Positions 49,402-59,017 are shown, counted from the stretch's first letter. The stretch is 64,000 nucleotides of DNA from an uncultured Collinsella sp. (GCA_900544845.1 UQWV01000001.1:34969-98968); one strand, 5' to 3'. Made by a program: numbers and translations. Notes: generated from the letters alone by a model not told the origin.

Positions 49402-50355
49402 TTAGTTGCCCGATGCCGTGCCTTGGCTCGAGTTGTCAGATGCCGTGCCGGAAGCGGTTCCGCTCGAGCTGTTGGTGTTGTTACTGTCTGCCGTGCCCGT
49501 TCCCGACGTGGTGTCGCTCGTCTGGCCTCCCGTGTTCGGCTGTGAACCGTCAGTCGTTTGGCTTGAGTCGGTCGTGCCGGACGGCGTGCCACTGTTGGCC
49601 GTAGAGGAATCGGTGCCCTGCGATTGGTTTTGGGTGTTCGAGGACGAATTGGCAGAGGTAGGACTGTCTTGCGTGTCGTCCGTCTGTGCCTGCTGATCCT
49701 GCGGCTGAGTGTTGCCATTTGCATCGCTCTCGGTCGTGCGCGACGACAGGATTGGCTCGGGACGCTCGCCCAGACCCTCACCGGCAGTGGTGATAAGGAT
49801 GGCGCCGGCGCAGGCGATGACCGCGACGATGGCGATGGCGATCGAGAAGACGATGACCTTCTTTTGTGTCTGGCTGCGCTCTGCCGCCGCCTTGGCGCGC
49901 AGGCTGTTGGGGGCGACGCGCGCCGTGGTTGCGCGTCCCGCAACCTGGCGCATTTCCTGCGTGGTCGCGGCGCCACCTAGGTGCTCCTCGACATCGGGCT
50001 CAACGGGCTCGTAGGCGCCGGCAGGGTAGTCGACAGCGGCATGCGTGCCCTTGATTGCTTCGGCGCTGGCAGAGATAAAGTGGCGGTAGACCTGCGAGGA
50101 CACAACGGTGATGACCGAGCTCACGGCGGCACCAATTACTGAACCAGCGATACCAATCTTGGAGGCAAGCGCGACGCTCGTGGCAGCAGCTGCGGCGCCG
50201 GCGATGATCTGGGGAATGGAAATGTCATCGAACAGGCCCTTTTTGGGCGCGATGGCCATGGTCTGTCCGATGGAATGGTTCTCGTGCACGCCGTTGTTGA
50301 GCGATGCCGGCGTCATGACGCGCGTGCGCGGCGCGTCGGTGTACTTGGTTGTCAT
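49402..50355 (-). CDS. Membrane protein with Ser/Thr/Gly/Asn-rich tail, unknown
   Basis: A 317-residue protein. Residues ~48-85 are a glycine- and alanine-rich hydrophobic hairpin (AGAAAAATSVALASKIGIAG-SVIGAAV). A basic cytosolic part (~115-165) precedes a membrane helix (~168-190, VIVFSIAIAIVAVIACAGAIL). The last ~115 residues, presumably outside, are low-complexity Ser/Thr/Asn/Gln/Gly. No family was recognised; the tail resembles wall-spanning or glycosylated linkers. GGGAGGA precedes the ATG at 50355. The 200 bases upstream, to nadE, hold no gene. Confidence 0.75.
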   Translation of the reverse strand: MTTKYTDAPRTRVMTPASLNNGVHENHSIGQTMAIAPKKGLFDDISIPQIIAGAAAAATSVALASKIGIAGSVIGAAVSSVITVVSSQVYRHFISASAEAIKGTHAAVDYPAGAYEPVEPDVEEHLGGAATTQEMRQVAGRATTARVAPNSLRAKAAAERSQTQKKVIVFSIAIAIVAVIACAGAILITTAGEGLGERPEPILSSRTTESDANGNTQPQDQQAQTDDTQDSPTSANSSSNTQNQSQGTDSSTANSGTPSGTTDSSQTTDGSQPNTGGQTSDTTSGTGTADSNNTNSSSGTASGTASDNSSQGTASGN

Positions 50356-50558
50356 ACGGGGTCCTCCCGGTGTAAATCTGCTTCGTTTCGTGTAGCCATC
50401 AGGGTACCCACCAGATGTGAATCGTACGTGACATTTAACAGATACCATCAACTCATCAATTGCTCACCAAGTTGGTGGGATGCGGTTACACCCGGCGGTT
50501 GAACTACAATAGGACTTGCTAATTGTTGTGAATGGCGTCTACGCACGGGAGCATTCTT

Positions 50559-52538
50559 ATGAATCTTCACCTTTCTCAGTCTGATGGCTTTTTGCGTGTG
50601 GCGGCGGCCTCGCCCAAGATTCGCGTGGCCGATGTCGAGGGCAATGCCGAGGTTGCGCTGGCGGCTGTTCGCGAGGCTACCGAGCGCGGCGTTCGCGCGC
50701 TGGTGCTGCCCGAGCTTAACCTGACCGGCTATACCGCGGCCGACCTGTTCCATAACCGCACGCTGCTGCATGCCTGCGAAGCAGCGCTGGTGCACATACT
50801 CGATGAAACCCGTGAGCTGCCGATCGTCTTTACCGTTGGCTTGCCCGTTGCGGTGGCTGAAAACATCTACAACTGCGCGGCCGTGTGCTGTGCGGGCGAG
50901 CTTTTGGGCCTCACGGCCAAGAAGTATCTGCCCAACTATGGCGAGTTCTACGAGCACCGCTGGTTTGCTCCGGCGCCTGCGGATCCCGTGTGGGTTGAAT
51001 TTGCCGGTCAGGGTCCGGTCCCGCTGGGTTCAGGGCTTGTCTACCGTTGCTGTGACGAGGGCGCCGAGGACCTGGTGTTGGGCGTTGAGGTCTGTGAGGA
51101 CCTGTGGGTGCCGGCGCCCCCTTCGACCGAGATGGCGCTTGACGGTGCGACGGTGATTCTCAACCCGTCGGCCTCGGACGAGATTATCGGTAAGGCAGAT
51201 TACCGCCGCAGCCTTATCTCCAATCAGAGTGCGCGCCTGTACTGCGTCTATGCCTACGCGGACGCGAGCGAGGGCGAGTCCACGACCGACATGGTCTTTG
51301 CAGGCGAGAACCTCGTCTACGAAAACGGTTCGAAGCTCGCCGCGACCAAACTGCTTACCTGCGATATGGCCGTCGCCGATGTCGATCTTGATCGTCTGGT
51401 TGCCGAGCGCCGTCGCTCGACGACGTGGACGCGCGCGGACGATGCGCCGGAGGCCACGACCGTTGGGTTTTCGTTTGAGGGCGTGCTGGCCGAAGAACCT
51501 GTCCTGCGCGATGCCTGCGATATCGACCGCGTTTTCCCGCGCGCGCCCTTTGTGCCGGCCGACCACGGCGACTTGGCCGAGCGCTGCGAGACGATCCTCG
51601 ATCTGCAGACTGCGGGCCTCAAGACCCGCCTTGCCCACACGGGTACCAAGGCTGCGGTTATCGGCCTTTCGGGCGGCTTGGACTCCACGCTAGCGCTGCT
51701 TGTGACCGTGCGTGCCTTCGATGCACTGGGGCTGCCGCGCACTGGTATCACAGCCGTGTCCATGCCCGGCTTCGGCACGACGCATCGCACCAAGTCGAAT
51801 GCCGAGTCGCTCGCTCGCGACCTGGGTGTGAGCTTCCGCGAGGTTTCGATCCATGCGGCTGTGGAGCAGCACTTCAAGGACATTGAGCATGATCCGGCCG
51901 TGCAGGACGTGACCTACGAGAACAGCCAGGCGCGCGAGCGTACGCAGATTCTGATGGATCTGGCCAACCAGGCTGGCGGTTTTGTCATTGGCACGGGCGA
52001 CCTGTCGGAGCTGGCGCTCGGCTGGGCTACCTATAACGGCGACCACATGAGCATGTACGCCGTCAACGCGAGCGTGCCCAAGACGCTTGTGCGCCATCTG
52101 GTACGCTATGCCGCCGATGTCTTTGGCGGGCGCATTGCCGAGGTCTTGCTCGATATCCTCGATACGCCGGTGTCCCCCGAGCTTCTGCCGCCCACGGGCG
52201 ACGGCGAGATTGCGCAGAGGACCGAGGATTTGGTGGGCCCGTACGAGCTGCACGACTACTTCCTCTACTACCTGCTACGTTTTGGCTTTGAGCCGGGCAA
52301 GATCTACCACATGGCGCTCAAGAGCTTTGAGGGCGTCTACGATGTCAAGACCGTCCACACGTGGCTACGTACGTTCTACCGCCGCTTCTTTGCCCAGCAG
52401 TTTAAGCGCAGCTGCCTGCCCGATGGTCCCAAGGTGGGATCGGTGACGCTCAGCCCGCGCGGCGATTGGCGTATGCCGAGTGACGCTAGCTCGCGTCTGT
52501 GGCTTGCGCAGATCGACGCGCTCAATCCAGTTGACTAA
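50559..52538 (+). CDS. nadE: Glutamine-dependent NAD+ synthetase
   Basis: A 659-residue two-domain enzyme. The N-terminal nitrilase-type glutaminase (ALVLPELNLTGYTAADLF with the Glu, LTAKKYLPNYGEFYE with the Lys, LGVEVCEDLWVPAPP with the Cys) feeds ammonia to the C-terminal synthetase (IGLSGGLDSTLALLV, PP-loop). It amidates deamido-NAD. The ATG at 50559 follows CGGGAG; an ATG nine codons upstream has no ribosome site. A terminator hairpin follows at 52607. Confidence 0.95.
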   Translation: MNLHLSQSDGFLRVAAASPKIRVADVEGNAEVALAAVREATERGVRALVLPELNLTGYTAADLFHNRTLLHACEAALVHILDETRELPIVFTVGLPVAVAENIYNCAAVCCAGELLGLTAKKYLPNYGEFYEHRWFAPAPADPVWVEFAGQGPVPLGSGLVYRCCDEGAEDLVLGVEVCEDLWVPAPPSTEMALDGATVILNPSASDEIIGKADYRRSLISNQSARLYCVYAYADASEGESTTDMVFAGENLVYENGSKLAATKLLTCDMAVADVDLDRLVAERRRSTTWTRADDAPEATTVGFSFEGVLAEEPVLRDACDIDRVFPRAPFVPADHGDLAERCETILDLQTAGLKTRLAHTGTKAAVIGLSGGLDSTLALLVTVRAFDALGLPRTGITAVSMPGFGTTHRTKSNAESLARDLGVSFREVSIHAAVEQHFKDIEHDPAVQDVTYENSQARERTQILMDLANQAGGFVIGTGDLSELALGWATYNGDHMSMYAVNASVPKTLVRHLVRYAADVFGGRIAEVLLDILDTPVSPELLPPTGDGEIAQRTEDLVGPYELHDYFLYYLLRFGFEPGKIYHMALKSFEGVYDVKTVHTWLRTFYRRFFAQQFKRSCLPDGPKVGSVTLSPRGDWRMPSDASSRLWLAQIDALNPVD

Positions 52539-52606
52539 GGTTGGCTAAATTGAACCAATACGGGGGTTGCAAGCGTTACACTTTTGCAATCTGATGGCCC
52601 GTATCG

Positions 52607-52638
52607 CGCGGCGCTCTTGTCGGAGCGCCGCGTTTTTT
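52607..52638 (+). terminator. Terminator of nadE
   Basis: CGCGGCGCTC pairs with GAGCGCCGCG, then TTTTTT. It lies only 19 nt before the aminotransferase start and may regulate that gene. Confidence 0.85.
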
Positions 52639-52656
52639 ATATCGAAAGGTGGCACC

Positions 52657-53820
52657 ATGCAGGCATCACAGCGTCTCGACCGCTTTGGCGCGGAGGTCTT
52701 CGCCTCGCTCAACAACAAGCTTCTCGCGCTGAAGGCTCAGGGCAAGACCATTTACAACATGAGCGTGGGCACGCCCGACTTTAAGCCGTACGACCATGTG
52801 GTCGAGGCGCTCACGCAGGCAGCCCAAGATCCCGAGATGTGGAAGTATGCCCTGCGCGACCTGCCCGAACTCAAGCAGGCCGTGTGCGATTACTATGAGC
52901 GTCGCTTTGGCGTTTCGGGCATTACGCCGTCTATGGTGCAGTCGTGCAACGGCACGCAGGAGGGGGTGGGCCATTTGGGCCTTGCCCTGCTCGATCCGGG
53001 TGACACCATTTTGGTTCCCGATCCGTGCTACCCGGTCTTTGAGGCGGGTGCCAAGATCGCCGATGCCAAGCTCGAATACTATCCGCTGGTTGCCGAGCAC
53101 AATTACCTGCCCTATGTGGCGGGTATCGATCCCGAGGTTGCCGATCGTGCCAAGTACATGATCGTGTCGCTGCCCGCGAACCCGGTCGGCTCGGTGGGCA
53201 CGCCCGAGGTCTACGAGGAGATTATCGCCTTTGCCCGCGAGCATGATCTGTTGATCGTCCATGATAACGCGTACTCCGACATCGTGTTTGACGGCGAGCC
53301 CGGCGGCAGCTTCTTGCAGTATCCCGGCGCGCTCGAGGTGGGCGTTGAGTTCTTCTCGCTCTCCAAGTCGTTTAACGTCACCGGTGCCCGCATCGGCTTT
53401 TTGGTCGGTCGCGAGGATGTGGTCTCTGCCTTTGCCAAGCTGCGTGGTCAGATCGACTTTGGTATGTTCTTCCCGATTCAGAAGGCCGCCATCGCGTGCC
53501 TGAACGGTCCGCGCGATGAGGTCGAGGCGCAGCGTCTGAAGTACCAGGAACGCCGCGATGCCCTGTGCGACGGTCTTGAGGGCCTGGGCTGGGAGCGTCC
53601 CAACGCGCATGGCTCTATGTTTGTGTGGGCCAAGCTTCCCGGTGGTCGCACCGATTCCATGGCGTTTTGCGAGGAGCTTATGGAGAAGGCCGGCGTTGTG
53701 GTGACGCCGGGCGCGAGCTTTGGCCCTTCGGGCGAGGGGCACGTGCGTATGGCACTGGTCCTGCCGCCCGATCAGATCGCTTTGGCTGTCGAGGCCATTC
53801 GCGAGGCGGGCCTGTATTAG
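52657..53820 (+). CDS. Class I/II PLP aminotransferase (DAP/aspartate type)
   Basis: A 387-residue fold-type I aminotransferase. MSVGTPDFKP, CNGTQEGVGHLGLALLDPGD, VSLPANPVGSVG, IVHDNAYSDIVFDG and SLSKSFNVTGARIGF (PLP lysine) match the LL-DAP/aspartate aminotransferase subgroup. As dapH, dapB, dapA, lysA and a likely deacetylase occur at 57-63 kb, this enzyme is a candidate for the N-acetyl-LL-DAP aminotransferase step, otherwise absent from the cluster; that is inference. GAAAGGTGG precedes the ATG. Confidence 0.88.
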   Translation: MQASQRLDRFGAEVFASLNNKLLALKAQGKTIYNMSVGTPDFKPYDHVVEALTQAAQDPEMWKYALRDLPELKQAVCDYYERRFGVSGITPSMVQSCNGTQEGVGHLGLALLDPGDTILVPDPCYPVFEAGAKIADAKLEYYPLVAEHNYLPYVAGIDPEVADRAKYMIVSLPANPVGSVGTPEVYEEIIAFAREHDLLIVHDNAYSDIVFDGEPGGSFLQYPGALEVGVEFFSLSKSFNVTGARIGFLVGREDVVSAFAKLRGQIDFGMFFPIQKAAIACLNGPRDEVEAQRLKYQERRDALCDGLEGLGWERPNAHGSMFVWAKLPGGRTDSMAFCEELMEKAGVVVTPGASFGPSGEGHVRMALVLPPDQIALAVEAIREAGLY

Positions 53821-53965
53821 AAACCTATTTCGACTCGTCAATAGCTCGAAACCGATTTCGTGCAGTTATTTTACGAATTCTGCAAACAATTTCGGTAAAC
53901 GGTCGATTTTTGGCTGCGAATAGGAGCATAATCAAAGTCCCGATTGGATGTATTGGGATTACGGC

Positions 53966-53997
53966 AAGCCGCTCGGGTCGTTCCCGGGCGGCTTGTT
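53966..53997 (+). terminator. Hairpin between the aminotransferase and ldh
   Basis: AAGCCGCTCGGG pairs with CCCGGGCGGCTT (one mismatch), then GTTTG. It lies within the upstream region of ldh and could act as terminator or attenuator. Confidence 0.65.
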
Positions 53998-54021
53998 TGT
54001 GGAGAGAGATGGGAGTTTCTA

Positions 54022-54972
54022 ATGGTTAACGAGAAGAAGGTCGCTATTGTCGGCTGCGGTTTCGTCGGTTCGTCTTCGGCGTTTGCTCTGATGCAGAGCG
54101 GTCTGTTCTCCGAGATGGTCCTCATTGACGTGGACAAAAACCGTGCCGAGGGTGAGGCCCTGGATATCGCGCACGGCATGACGTTTGCCGAGCCGATGAA
54201 GATCTACGCCGGCGATTATTCCGATGTCGCCGACGCCGCCATGATCGTTGTCACCGCTGGCGCTGCCCAGAAGCCAGGTGAGACCCGCCTGGACCTGGTC
54301 AACAAGAACGTCAGCATCTTTAAGTCCATTATCCCCGAGATTAAGAAGTCCGGCTTCGACGGCATTCTGCTCATCGTCTCCAACCCGGTTGATGTTCTGA
54401 CCTATGCTGCCATCAAGATGTCCGGCCTGCCCGAGGGCCATGTTATCGGCTCCGGCACCGTGCTCGACACTGGCCGTCTGCAGCAGATGCTTGGTGCCCA
54501 CGTCGAGGTTGACCCGCGTGATGTCCAGGCCTATGTCATGGGTGAGCACGGCGACTCAGAGTTTGTCGCTTGGTCCAGCGCTCAGGTTGCTGGCGTTCCG
54601 CTGAACACCTTCTGCGAGCTTCACGGCCACCTGGAGCATGAGACCGCCGAGAAGCGCATCGCCGAGGACGTCAAGAACTCCGCCTACACCATCATCGAGA
54701 AGAAGCACGCCACCTACTACGGCGTCGCCATGGCCGTCAAGCGCATCTGCACCGCTGTCATGCGCGATGAGCAGACCGTTCTGCCCGTCTCCTCGCTCAT
54801 GGTGGGCGAGTATGGCCTGTCCGATCTTGCCATCTCCATGCCAACCGTCGTTGGCCGCGACGGCGTTGTCTGCCGCGTCCCCGTGCCGCTGAACGAAGAC
54901 GAGCAGCATGAGCTCACCGTCTCCGCCAAGGCCCTCAAGGACATCATCGACAGCGTCGATTTCTCCTGCTAA
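54022..54972 (+). CDS. ldh: L-lactate dehydrogenase
   Basis: A 316-residue NAD-dependent enzyme reducing pyruvate to L-lactate. VAIVGCGFVGSSSAFAL is the NAD loop, VTAGAAQKPGETRLDLVNKN holds the mobile loop with the substrate-specificity Gln and Arg (AQKPGETR, lactate rather than malate type), NPVDVLTYAA follows, and the catalytic His lies in MGEHGDSEFVAWS. GGGAG precedes the ATG at 54022. It stands alone between two terminators. Confidence 0.95.
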   Translation: MVNEKKVAIVGCGFVGSSSAFALMQSGLFSEMVLIDVDKNRAEGEALDIAHGMTFAEPMKIYAGDYSDVADAAMIVVTAGAAQKPGETRLDLVNKNVSIFKSIIPEIKKSGFDGILLIVSNPVDVLTYAAIKMSGLPEGHVIGSGTVLDTGRLQQMLGAHVEVDPRDVQAYVMGEHGDSEFVAWSSAQVAGVPLNTFCELHGHLEHETAEKRIAEDVKNSAYTIIEKKHATYYGVAMAVKRICTAVMRDEQTVLPVSSLMVGEYGLSDLAISMPTVVGRDGVVCRVPVPLNEDEQHELTVSAKALKDIIDSVDFSC

Positions 54973-55003
54973 ATCAAGCTCGCTAGAGCGAAAAGCTACA
55001 ATG

Positions 55004-55038
55004 AAGGCGTCCGGGTCCACACGGCCCGGGCGCCTTTT
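55004..55038 (+). terminator. Terminator of ldh
   Basis: AAGGCGTCCGGG pairs with CCCGGGCGCCTT (one mismatch), then TT. The repeat at 55042 follows at once. Confidence 0.8.
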
Positions 55039-55041
55039 GGT

Positions 55042-55068
55042 GCAAAGTAACCTGACCCCAATGCACCA
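55042..55068. repeat. Intergenic direct repeat, copy 1
   Basis: 27 nt, core GCAAAG-AACCTG-CCCC, matching 56268-56294 at 24 of 27 positions in the same orientation. The copies flank the DUF2974 gene. Confidence 0.75.
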
Positions 55069-55098
55069 TCCCAATACACCATAGTTGATGGGAGGGCC

Positions 55099-56259
55099 AT
55101 GTCGGATTCGCCTAATTTTTTGACCTATGCTCAGACGGCGTTTGATCCGTTTGAGGAGCGGCCGTTCTGCGCGGTGGACAGCCTGGTCTTTGCGTGGTTG
55201 TCCTATTTGCGTTTGCCGGGTGATATGGCGGAGCTGACGAACTGGCAGGGCCTAGACGTACGCGAGCTGCTGCGTGCTGAGTGCTATCGGGACATGATTG
55301 ACGACTTGTGGGATCCAGAGGGGAGCAGGGCCTTGTTGGAGGCCGTGGCAGCAAATCCCAGATACCGCGGCGTGCACGTTTGCGGCTATCGTGCCGTGAG
55401 CGATGTGGTGGCGACGGAGCAGTTTGCAGCCATGGCGTTCCGGTTTCCGGCGGGGTTTAGCTATCTTTCCTTCCGGGGGACCGACAGCACGATTGTGGGC
55501 TGGAAAGAGGACTTTAACATGGCGTTCCGGTGTCCTGTGCCGGCCCAGGAATCCGCGGCGCGTTATGTGGACGAGGCGGCGGATGCGATCGACGGGCCGC
55601 TTTTGTGCGGAGGTCATTCCAAGGGTGGAAACCTTGCGGTGTACGGTGCGGCGATGTGCTCCGATGTTGCCCGTGAACGAATCGAACGGGCGTATTCCCA
55701 TGATGGTCCAGGGTTCGTCGAGGAGTTTCTGAGCGGCAACGCCTTTGCCGATCTTTCCGGTCGAATCGACAAGACGCTACCTCGGTCGTCGATCTTCGGC
55801 ATGATGTTCGAGACGCAGGAGGACTATGCCATCGTTGAGAGCACCGAGTTCAGCCTGCTGCAGCACAATCCCTTTAGCTGGGTGGTTGATGGTTGCGACT
55901 TCGTATACTGTGAGCGCCTGTCCGCCGGTGCTCGATACGTTGATGGCTCCATTCGCGAGATGCTGCTTGCAGTGTTACCTAGCGAGCGCGAGCGTTTTGT
56001 AGATGCGTTGTTCTCCGTGTTTGAGGCTACGGACGCCGAACGGTTTGCGGATATCGCAGGAAATCTGCGTGAGAGTCTGCCCGTGATGCTCCAGGCTGCG
56101 CAAGGCTTTGACAAAGATACGCGACGCTTTATCTCGCAGACCATCGTGGCGATCCTTAAATGCGCACTGTTGCCCAAACGACCCCAGATCGACGTGCCCG
56201 CTGCCGGCAAGAGTTTGGCAGAACAGCTCGAGGCCTGGCAGTCCGAGCTCCTGCGCTAA
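55099..56259 (+). CDS. DUF2974 (Mbeg1-like) alpha/beta hydrolase
   Basis: A 386-residue protein. FAAMAFRFPAGFSYLSFRGTDSTIVGWKEDFNM and CGGHSKGGNLAVYGA (the nucleophile elbow GHSKG with the catalytic Ser) are diagnostic for DUF2974, a lipase-like family common in gut Gram-positives. The central part (AYSHDGPGFVEEFL) holds the Asp region. No signal peptide or membrane helix is seen. Substrate unknown. A GGGAGG site precedes the ATG. It is bracketed by two direct-repeat copies. Confidence 0.88.
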   Translation: MSDSPNFLTYAQTAFDPFEERPFCAVDSLVFAWLSYLRLPGDMAELTNWQGLDVRELLRAECYRDMIDDLWDPEGSRALLEAVAANPRYRGVHVCGYRAVSDVVATEQFAAMAFRFPAGFSYLSFRGTDSTIVGWKEDFNMAFRCPVPAQESAARYVDEAADAIDGPLLCGGHSKGGNLAVYGAAMCSDVARERIERAYSHDGPGFVEEFLSGNAFADLSGRIDKTLPRSSIFGMMFETQEDYAIVESTEFSLLQHNPFSWVVDGCDFVYCERLSAGARYVDGSIREMLLAVLPSERERFVDALFSVFEATDAERFADIAGNLRESLPVMLQAAQGFDKDTRRFISQTIVAILKCALLPKRPQIDVPAAGKSLAEQLEAWQSELLR

Positions 56260-56267
56260 CCATTGGC

Positions 56268-56294
56268 GCAAAGCAACCTGTCCCCGATGCACCA
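56268..56294. repeat. Intergenic direct repeat, copy 2
   Basis: The second copy of the element at 55042-55068, just after the DUF2974 stop. Similarity fades over the next ~12 nt. Confidence 0.75.
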
Positions 56295-56370
56295 ATCTTC
56301 GATACGCTTGGGGCGGGCTCGACCGCTATACTGGTTCGTGCCGAAATCGATCTAGAACGGAATGCCGTAT

Positions 56371-57375
56371 ATGAAAATCAATCACGCGATTCTGCATATC
56401 CTGGACTTTGACTCTGCCGTCAACGTCATGAGCCAGCGCGAGCTCGATATCGAGAGCCGTACCGTGCGCAACTTCGTGACCACGCATCTGCGCCGCGCAC
56501 GTACCTCGGCCGACAATAAACGCGCCACGTTTGCCGAGAACTCTGCGTTTGGCGGCGAGCTCAAGGGCTATTTCTTTGGCGAGCGCGAGTTCGTGGACCT
56601 GTCGCAGCAGATTGCGGAGTTTATCTCTTCCGAACTCACCAAGGCTGAGAAAGCCGAGTCCACCGACGTGCTTGTGGCGGACTTTGACGACGATGAGGAT
56701 GCCCGCTGGTTTGCCGTGATGCTGCTGGGCTCCAAGCAGGCATTCATGCACGAGGTGGGTCGCGAAGAGGGCGAGGTGCGTAACGACATCGCGCGCCACT
56801 ATGCCATTCTGCCGAACCCTTCGCAAAAGGTGCCGAGCTATGCAATCGTGCGTGCAAGCACCATGGAGATCGGCTATGTGGATAAGAAACGCAAGATTGC
56901 CGGCGAGGATCGCATGCTCATTCCCGATGGCCTGCTGCAATGTGACACGGGCGTTTCGGGTAAGGAGGTCATCGACACGGTGACGCGCGTGGTCGAGGAG
57001 GTCGCTGAAGAGCACGGCGCCAACACGGCTGTAGCGCTCGCTAAGGTCAAAGCCGCCGTTGCCGAGAAGGTTGAGGATGACGAGGAGCTACCGCCTTGGG
57101 ATATCGTCGATGAGGTCTTTGAGGACGAACCGGTTATCAAGGAGAGCGTGCGCGCGGCACTGACCGAGGAGAAGGTGCCTGAGCGTGTGCCCGTGGAGCG
57201 TAAGCAGGTCGAACGCGCGGCGGTGCGCAATCACAAGATTCGTACCGACACGGGCATCGAGATCAGCTTCCCGGCCGAGATGGGTTCGAACTCCGAGTAT
57301 ATCGAGTTCGTCAACGAACCCAACGGCCTCATCTCTATCGAGCTCAAGAACATCGGAAGTATTGAGAATCGATAA
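56371..57375 (+). CDS. YejK/NdpA-type nucleoid-associated protein
   Basis: A 334-residue protein starting MKINHAILHILDFDSA, as family members do. GYFFGEREFVDLSQQIAEFI, VADFDDDEDARWFAVMLLGSKQAFMHEV, ILPNPSQKVPSYAIV and the C-terminal TDTGIEISFPAEMGSNSEYIEFVNEP correspond to the NdpA (DUF, nucleoid-associated) fold. Its exact role is not known. The in-frame ATG at 56362 would add three residues before the conserved start. It ends at a strong terminator. Confidence 0.82.
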   Translation: MKINHAILHILDFDSAVNVMSQRELDIESRTVRNFVTTHLRRARTSADNKRATFAENSAFGGELKGYFFGEREFVDLSQQIAEFISSELTKAEKAESTDVLVADFDDDEDARWFAVMLLGSKQAFMHEVGREEGEVRNDIARHYAILPNPSQKVPSYAIVRASTMEIGYVDKKRKIAGEDRMLIPDGLLQCDTGVSGKEVIDTVTRVVEEVAEEHGANTAVALAKVKAAVAEKVEDDEELPPWDIVDEVFEDEPVIKESVRAALTEEKVPERVPVERKQVERAAVRNHKIRTDTGIEISFPAEMGSNSEYIEFVNEPNGLISIELKNIGSIENR

Positions 57376-57401
57376 GCTGTGCTTGGACGTTGCAGAAAAA
57401 C

Positions 57402-57436
57402 AAAGGCCGAAGCCCTTCGGGACTTCGGCCTTTTTT
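57402..57436 (+). terminator. Terminator of the YejK-type gene
   Basis: AAAGGCCGAAG pairs with CTTCGGCCTTT in a short-loop hairpin, followed by TTTT. Confidence 0.92.
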
Positions 57437-57489
57437 GTTTTCGGCTTGGTTGCTGACATTGCGCCGCTGGTTGGGCATACGTCAGCGAA

Positions 57490-57512
57490 AACGCGGTTTG
57501 TCAAAACCGCGT
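57490..57512 (-). terminator. Terminator of the dap operon
   Basis: ACGCGGTTT and AAACCGCGT form a short-loop hairpin which, read on the minus strand, is followed by TTTTCG. Its sequence is nearly that of the hairpin after ettA. Confidence 0.75.
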
Positions 57513-57517
57513 AACTA

Positions 57518-58237
57518 TTAAAGTTGACGTAAGCCCTCTTCCAGGCCGGTCTTGCTGTCGGTCTTCTCATCGCGCATCTTGATGACGCGGGCGGGGACAC
57601 CGGCCACGACGGCGCCGGCGGGGACGTCCTCGACGCACACGGCACCGGCAGCCACGACGGCGCCCTTGCCCACGCGCACGCCCTCCAGGACCACAGCATT
57701 GGCGCCGATCATGACATCGTCCTCGATGATGACGGGCGTGGCGCTGGCGGGCTCCACAACGCCTGCCAGCACGGTGCCGGCGCCGATGTGGCAGTTCTTG
57801 CCCACGGTGGCGCGACCACCCAGCACGGCGCCCATATCGATCATGGAACCCTCGCCGATAACGGAGCCGATGTTAATGATGGCGCCCATCATGATGACGG
57901 CACGGTCGCCAATCTCGACGCGGTCGCGGATGATCGCGCCCGGCTCGATGCGGGCGTTGATGCCCTTAAGGTCGAGCATGGGGACGGCGGAGTTGCGGCA
58001 GTCATTCTCGACGTCGTAGTAATCGATGGAATCGGCGTTGGCGTCCAGGATGGCTTTGAGCTCGTCCCAGTCGCCAAAGACGGTCTTGCCGCGACGGCCG
58101 CCGTAGACATGTGCGTCGCCCCAGGCAACCTTCATGCCGGGTTTCTCGCGCACATACAGCTTGACAGGCGTCTTTTTAGGCGCGGTGGCGATGTAATTGA
58201 TAATCTCCTGGGCATCCATCTCGGCTGCGTTGCTCAT
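57518..58237 (-). CDS. dapH: Tetrahydrodipicolinate N-acetyltransferase
   Basis: A 239-residue left-handed beta-helix acyltransferase. The N-terminal DapH domain ([33 protein letters not shown]) distinguishes it from succinyl-type DapD. Hexapeptide repeats ([49 protein letters not shown]) fill residues ~95-215. It acetylates tetrahydrodipicolinate, fixing the acetylase branch of lysine/DAP synthesis. AAAGGAG precedes the ATG. It is the last gene of the lysA-dapA-dapB-dapH operon. Confidence 0.95.
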   Translation of the reverse strand: MSNAAEMDAQEIINYIATAPKKTPVKLYVREKPGMKVAWGDAHVYGGRRGKTVFGDWDELKAILDANADSIDYYDVENDCRNSAVPMLDLKGINARIEPGAIIRDRVEIGDRAVIMMGAIINIGSVIGEGSMIDMGAVLGGRATVGKNCHIGAGTVLAGVVEPASATPVIIEDDVMIGANAVVLEGVRVGKGAVVAAGAVCVEDVPAGAVVAGVPARVIKMRDEKTDSKTGLEEGLRQL

Positions 58238-58276
58238 TCGCTATCTCTCCTTTGGGTGGATTCGGTTGATACCTGG

Positions 58277-59017
58277 TTAGGCAAACATGACCTGGTCGAA
58301 CGTATAGAAGCCGGGTTCGCGGGCGACGAGCTTCTGCGCGGCTGCCAGGGCGCCGTTGACAAAGATCTGACGGCTCGTGGCGCGGTGGGTGAGCGTGACC
58401 TCCTCGTCCTGGCCAAAGAAACTCACTTCGTGGACGCCGGCGACAGTGCCACCGCGCAGCGAGTGCATGCCGATCTCCTTGGGATCGCGTGCTCCGCACA
58501 TGCCCTCGCGGCCATAGACGGGGTGGTAGCCTGCCTCGGGCTCGGCTTCGACGACGGCGTCGAGCAACAACTTGGCAGTGCCGCTGGGGGCGTCGACCTT
58601 TTGGTTATGGTGCGTCTCGACGATTTCGCAGTCAAAGCCGGGCAGCTCGCGTGTAGCCTGCGCTACCAGATGGCGCAGGGCTGCGATACCGATGGAGTAA
58701 TTGCCCGAGTGCATAACGCGGGTGTTCTGGCCCAGCTCACGCAGGCGGTCCATCTGTTCGGGGGTGTAGCCTGTGGTGCCCGAGACCAACGCCGCGCCCG
58801 TGCGCTCGACATAGGCGACGACGGCATCGAAGGTCACGACGTTCGAGAAGTCGATAATCACATCGGCAGCCGGTGCGTTCTCGAGCTTGCTCAAATCGAA
58901 GCCAATCTGGGCCACGATATCAAAAACGGGTTGACCGGCGGCGTCGACAACGCCCTCGGCGGTGGTGCGGATGAGCGAGCCCATGCGGCCCGTTCCCATA
59001 ATGACGGTCTTAATCAA
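58277..59017 (-). CDS. dapB: 4-hydroxy-tetrahydrodipicolinate reductase
   Basis: A 246-residue NAD(P)H reductase of lysine/DAP synthesis. IMGTGRMGSLI is the dinucleotide loop, IIDFSNVVTF and SGTTGYTPEQMDRL follow, and VETHHNQKVDAPSGTAKLLLD holds the catalytic His/Lys signature. The start is a TTG at 59017 overlapping the dapA stop by 8 nt, with GGGGG upstream; no ATG is available near the conserved start. It uses the product of DapA from the same message. Confidence 0.94.
   Translation of the reverse strand: MIKTVIMGTGRMGSLIRTTAEGVVDAAGQPVFDIVAQIGFDLSKLENAPAADVIIDFSNVVTFDAVVAYVERTGAALVSGTTGYTPEQMDRLRELGQNTRVMHSGNYSIGIAALRHLVAQATRELPGFDCEIVETHHNQKVDAPSGTAKLLLDAVVEAEPEAGYHPVYGREGMCGARDPKEIGMHSLRGGTVAGVHEVSFFGQDEEVTLTHRATSRQIFVNGALAAAQKLVAREPGFYTFDQVMFA

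Noticed and set aside
47804..49405. Plus-strand frame opposite the acidic proline-rich protein
   Set aside because: It would run through the long hairpin and a terminator and is Gly/Arg/Cys-rich; the minus-strand protein has a proper ribosome site.
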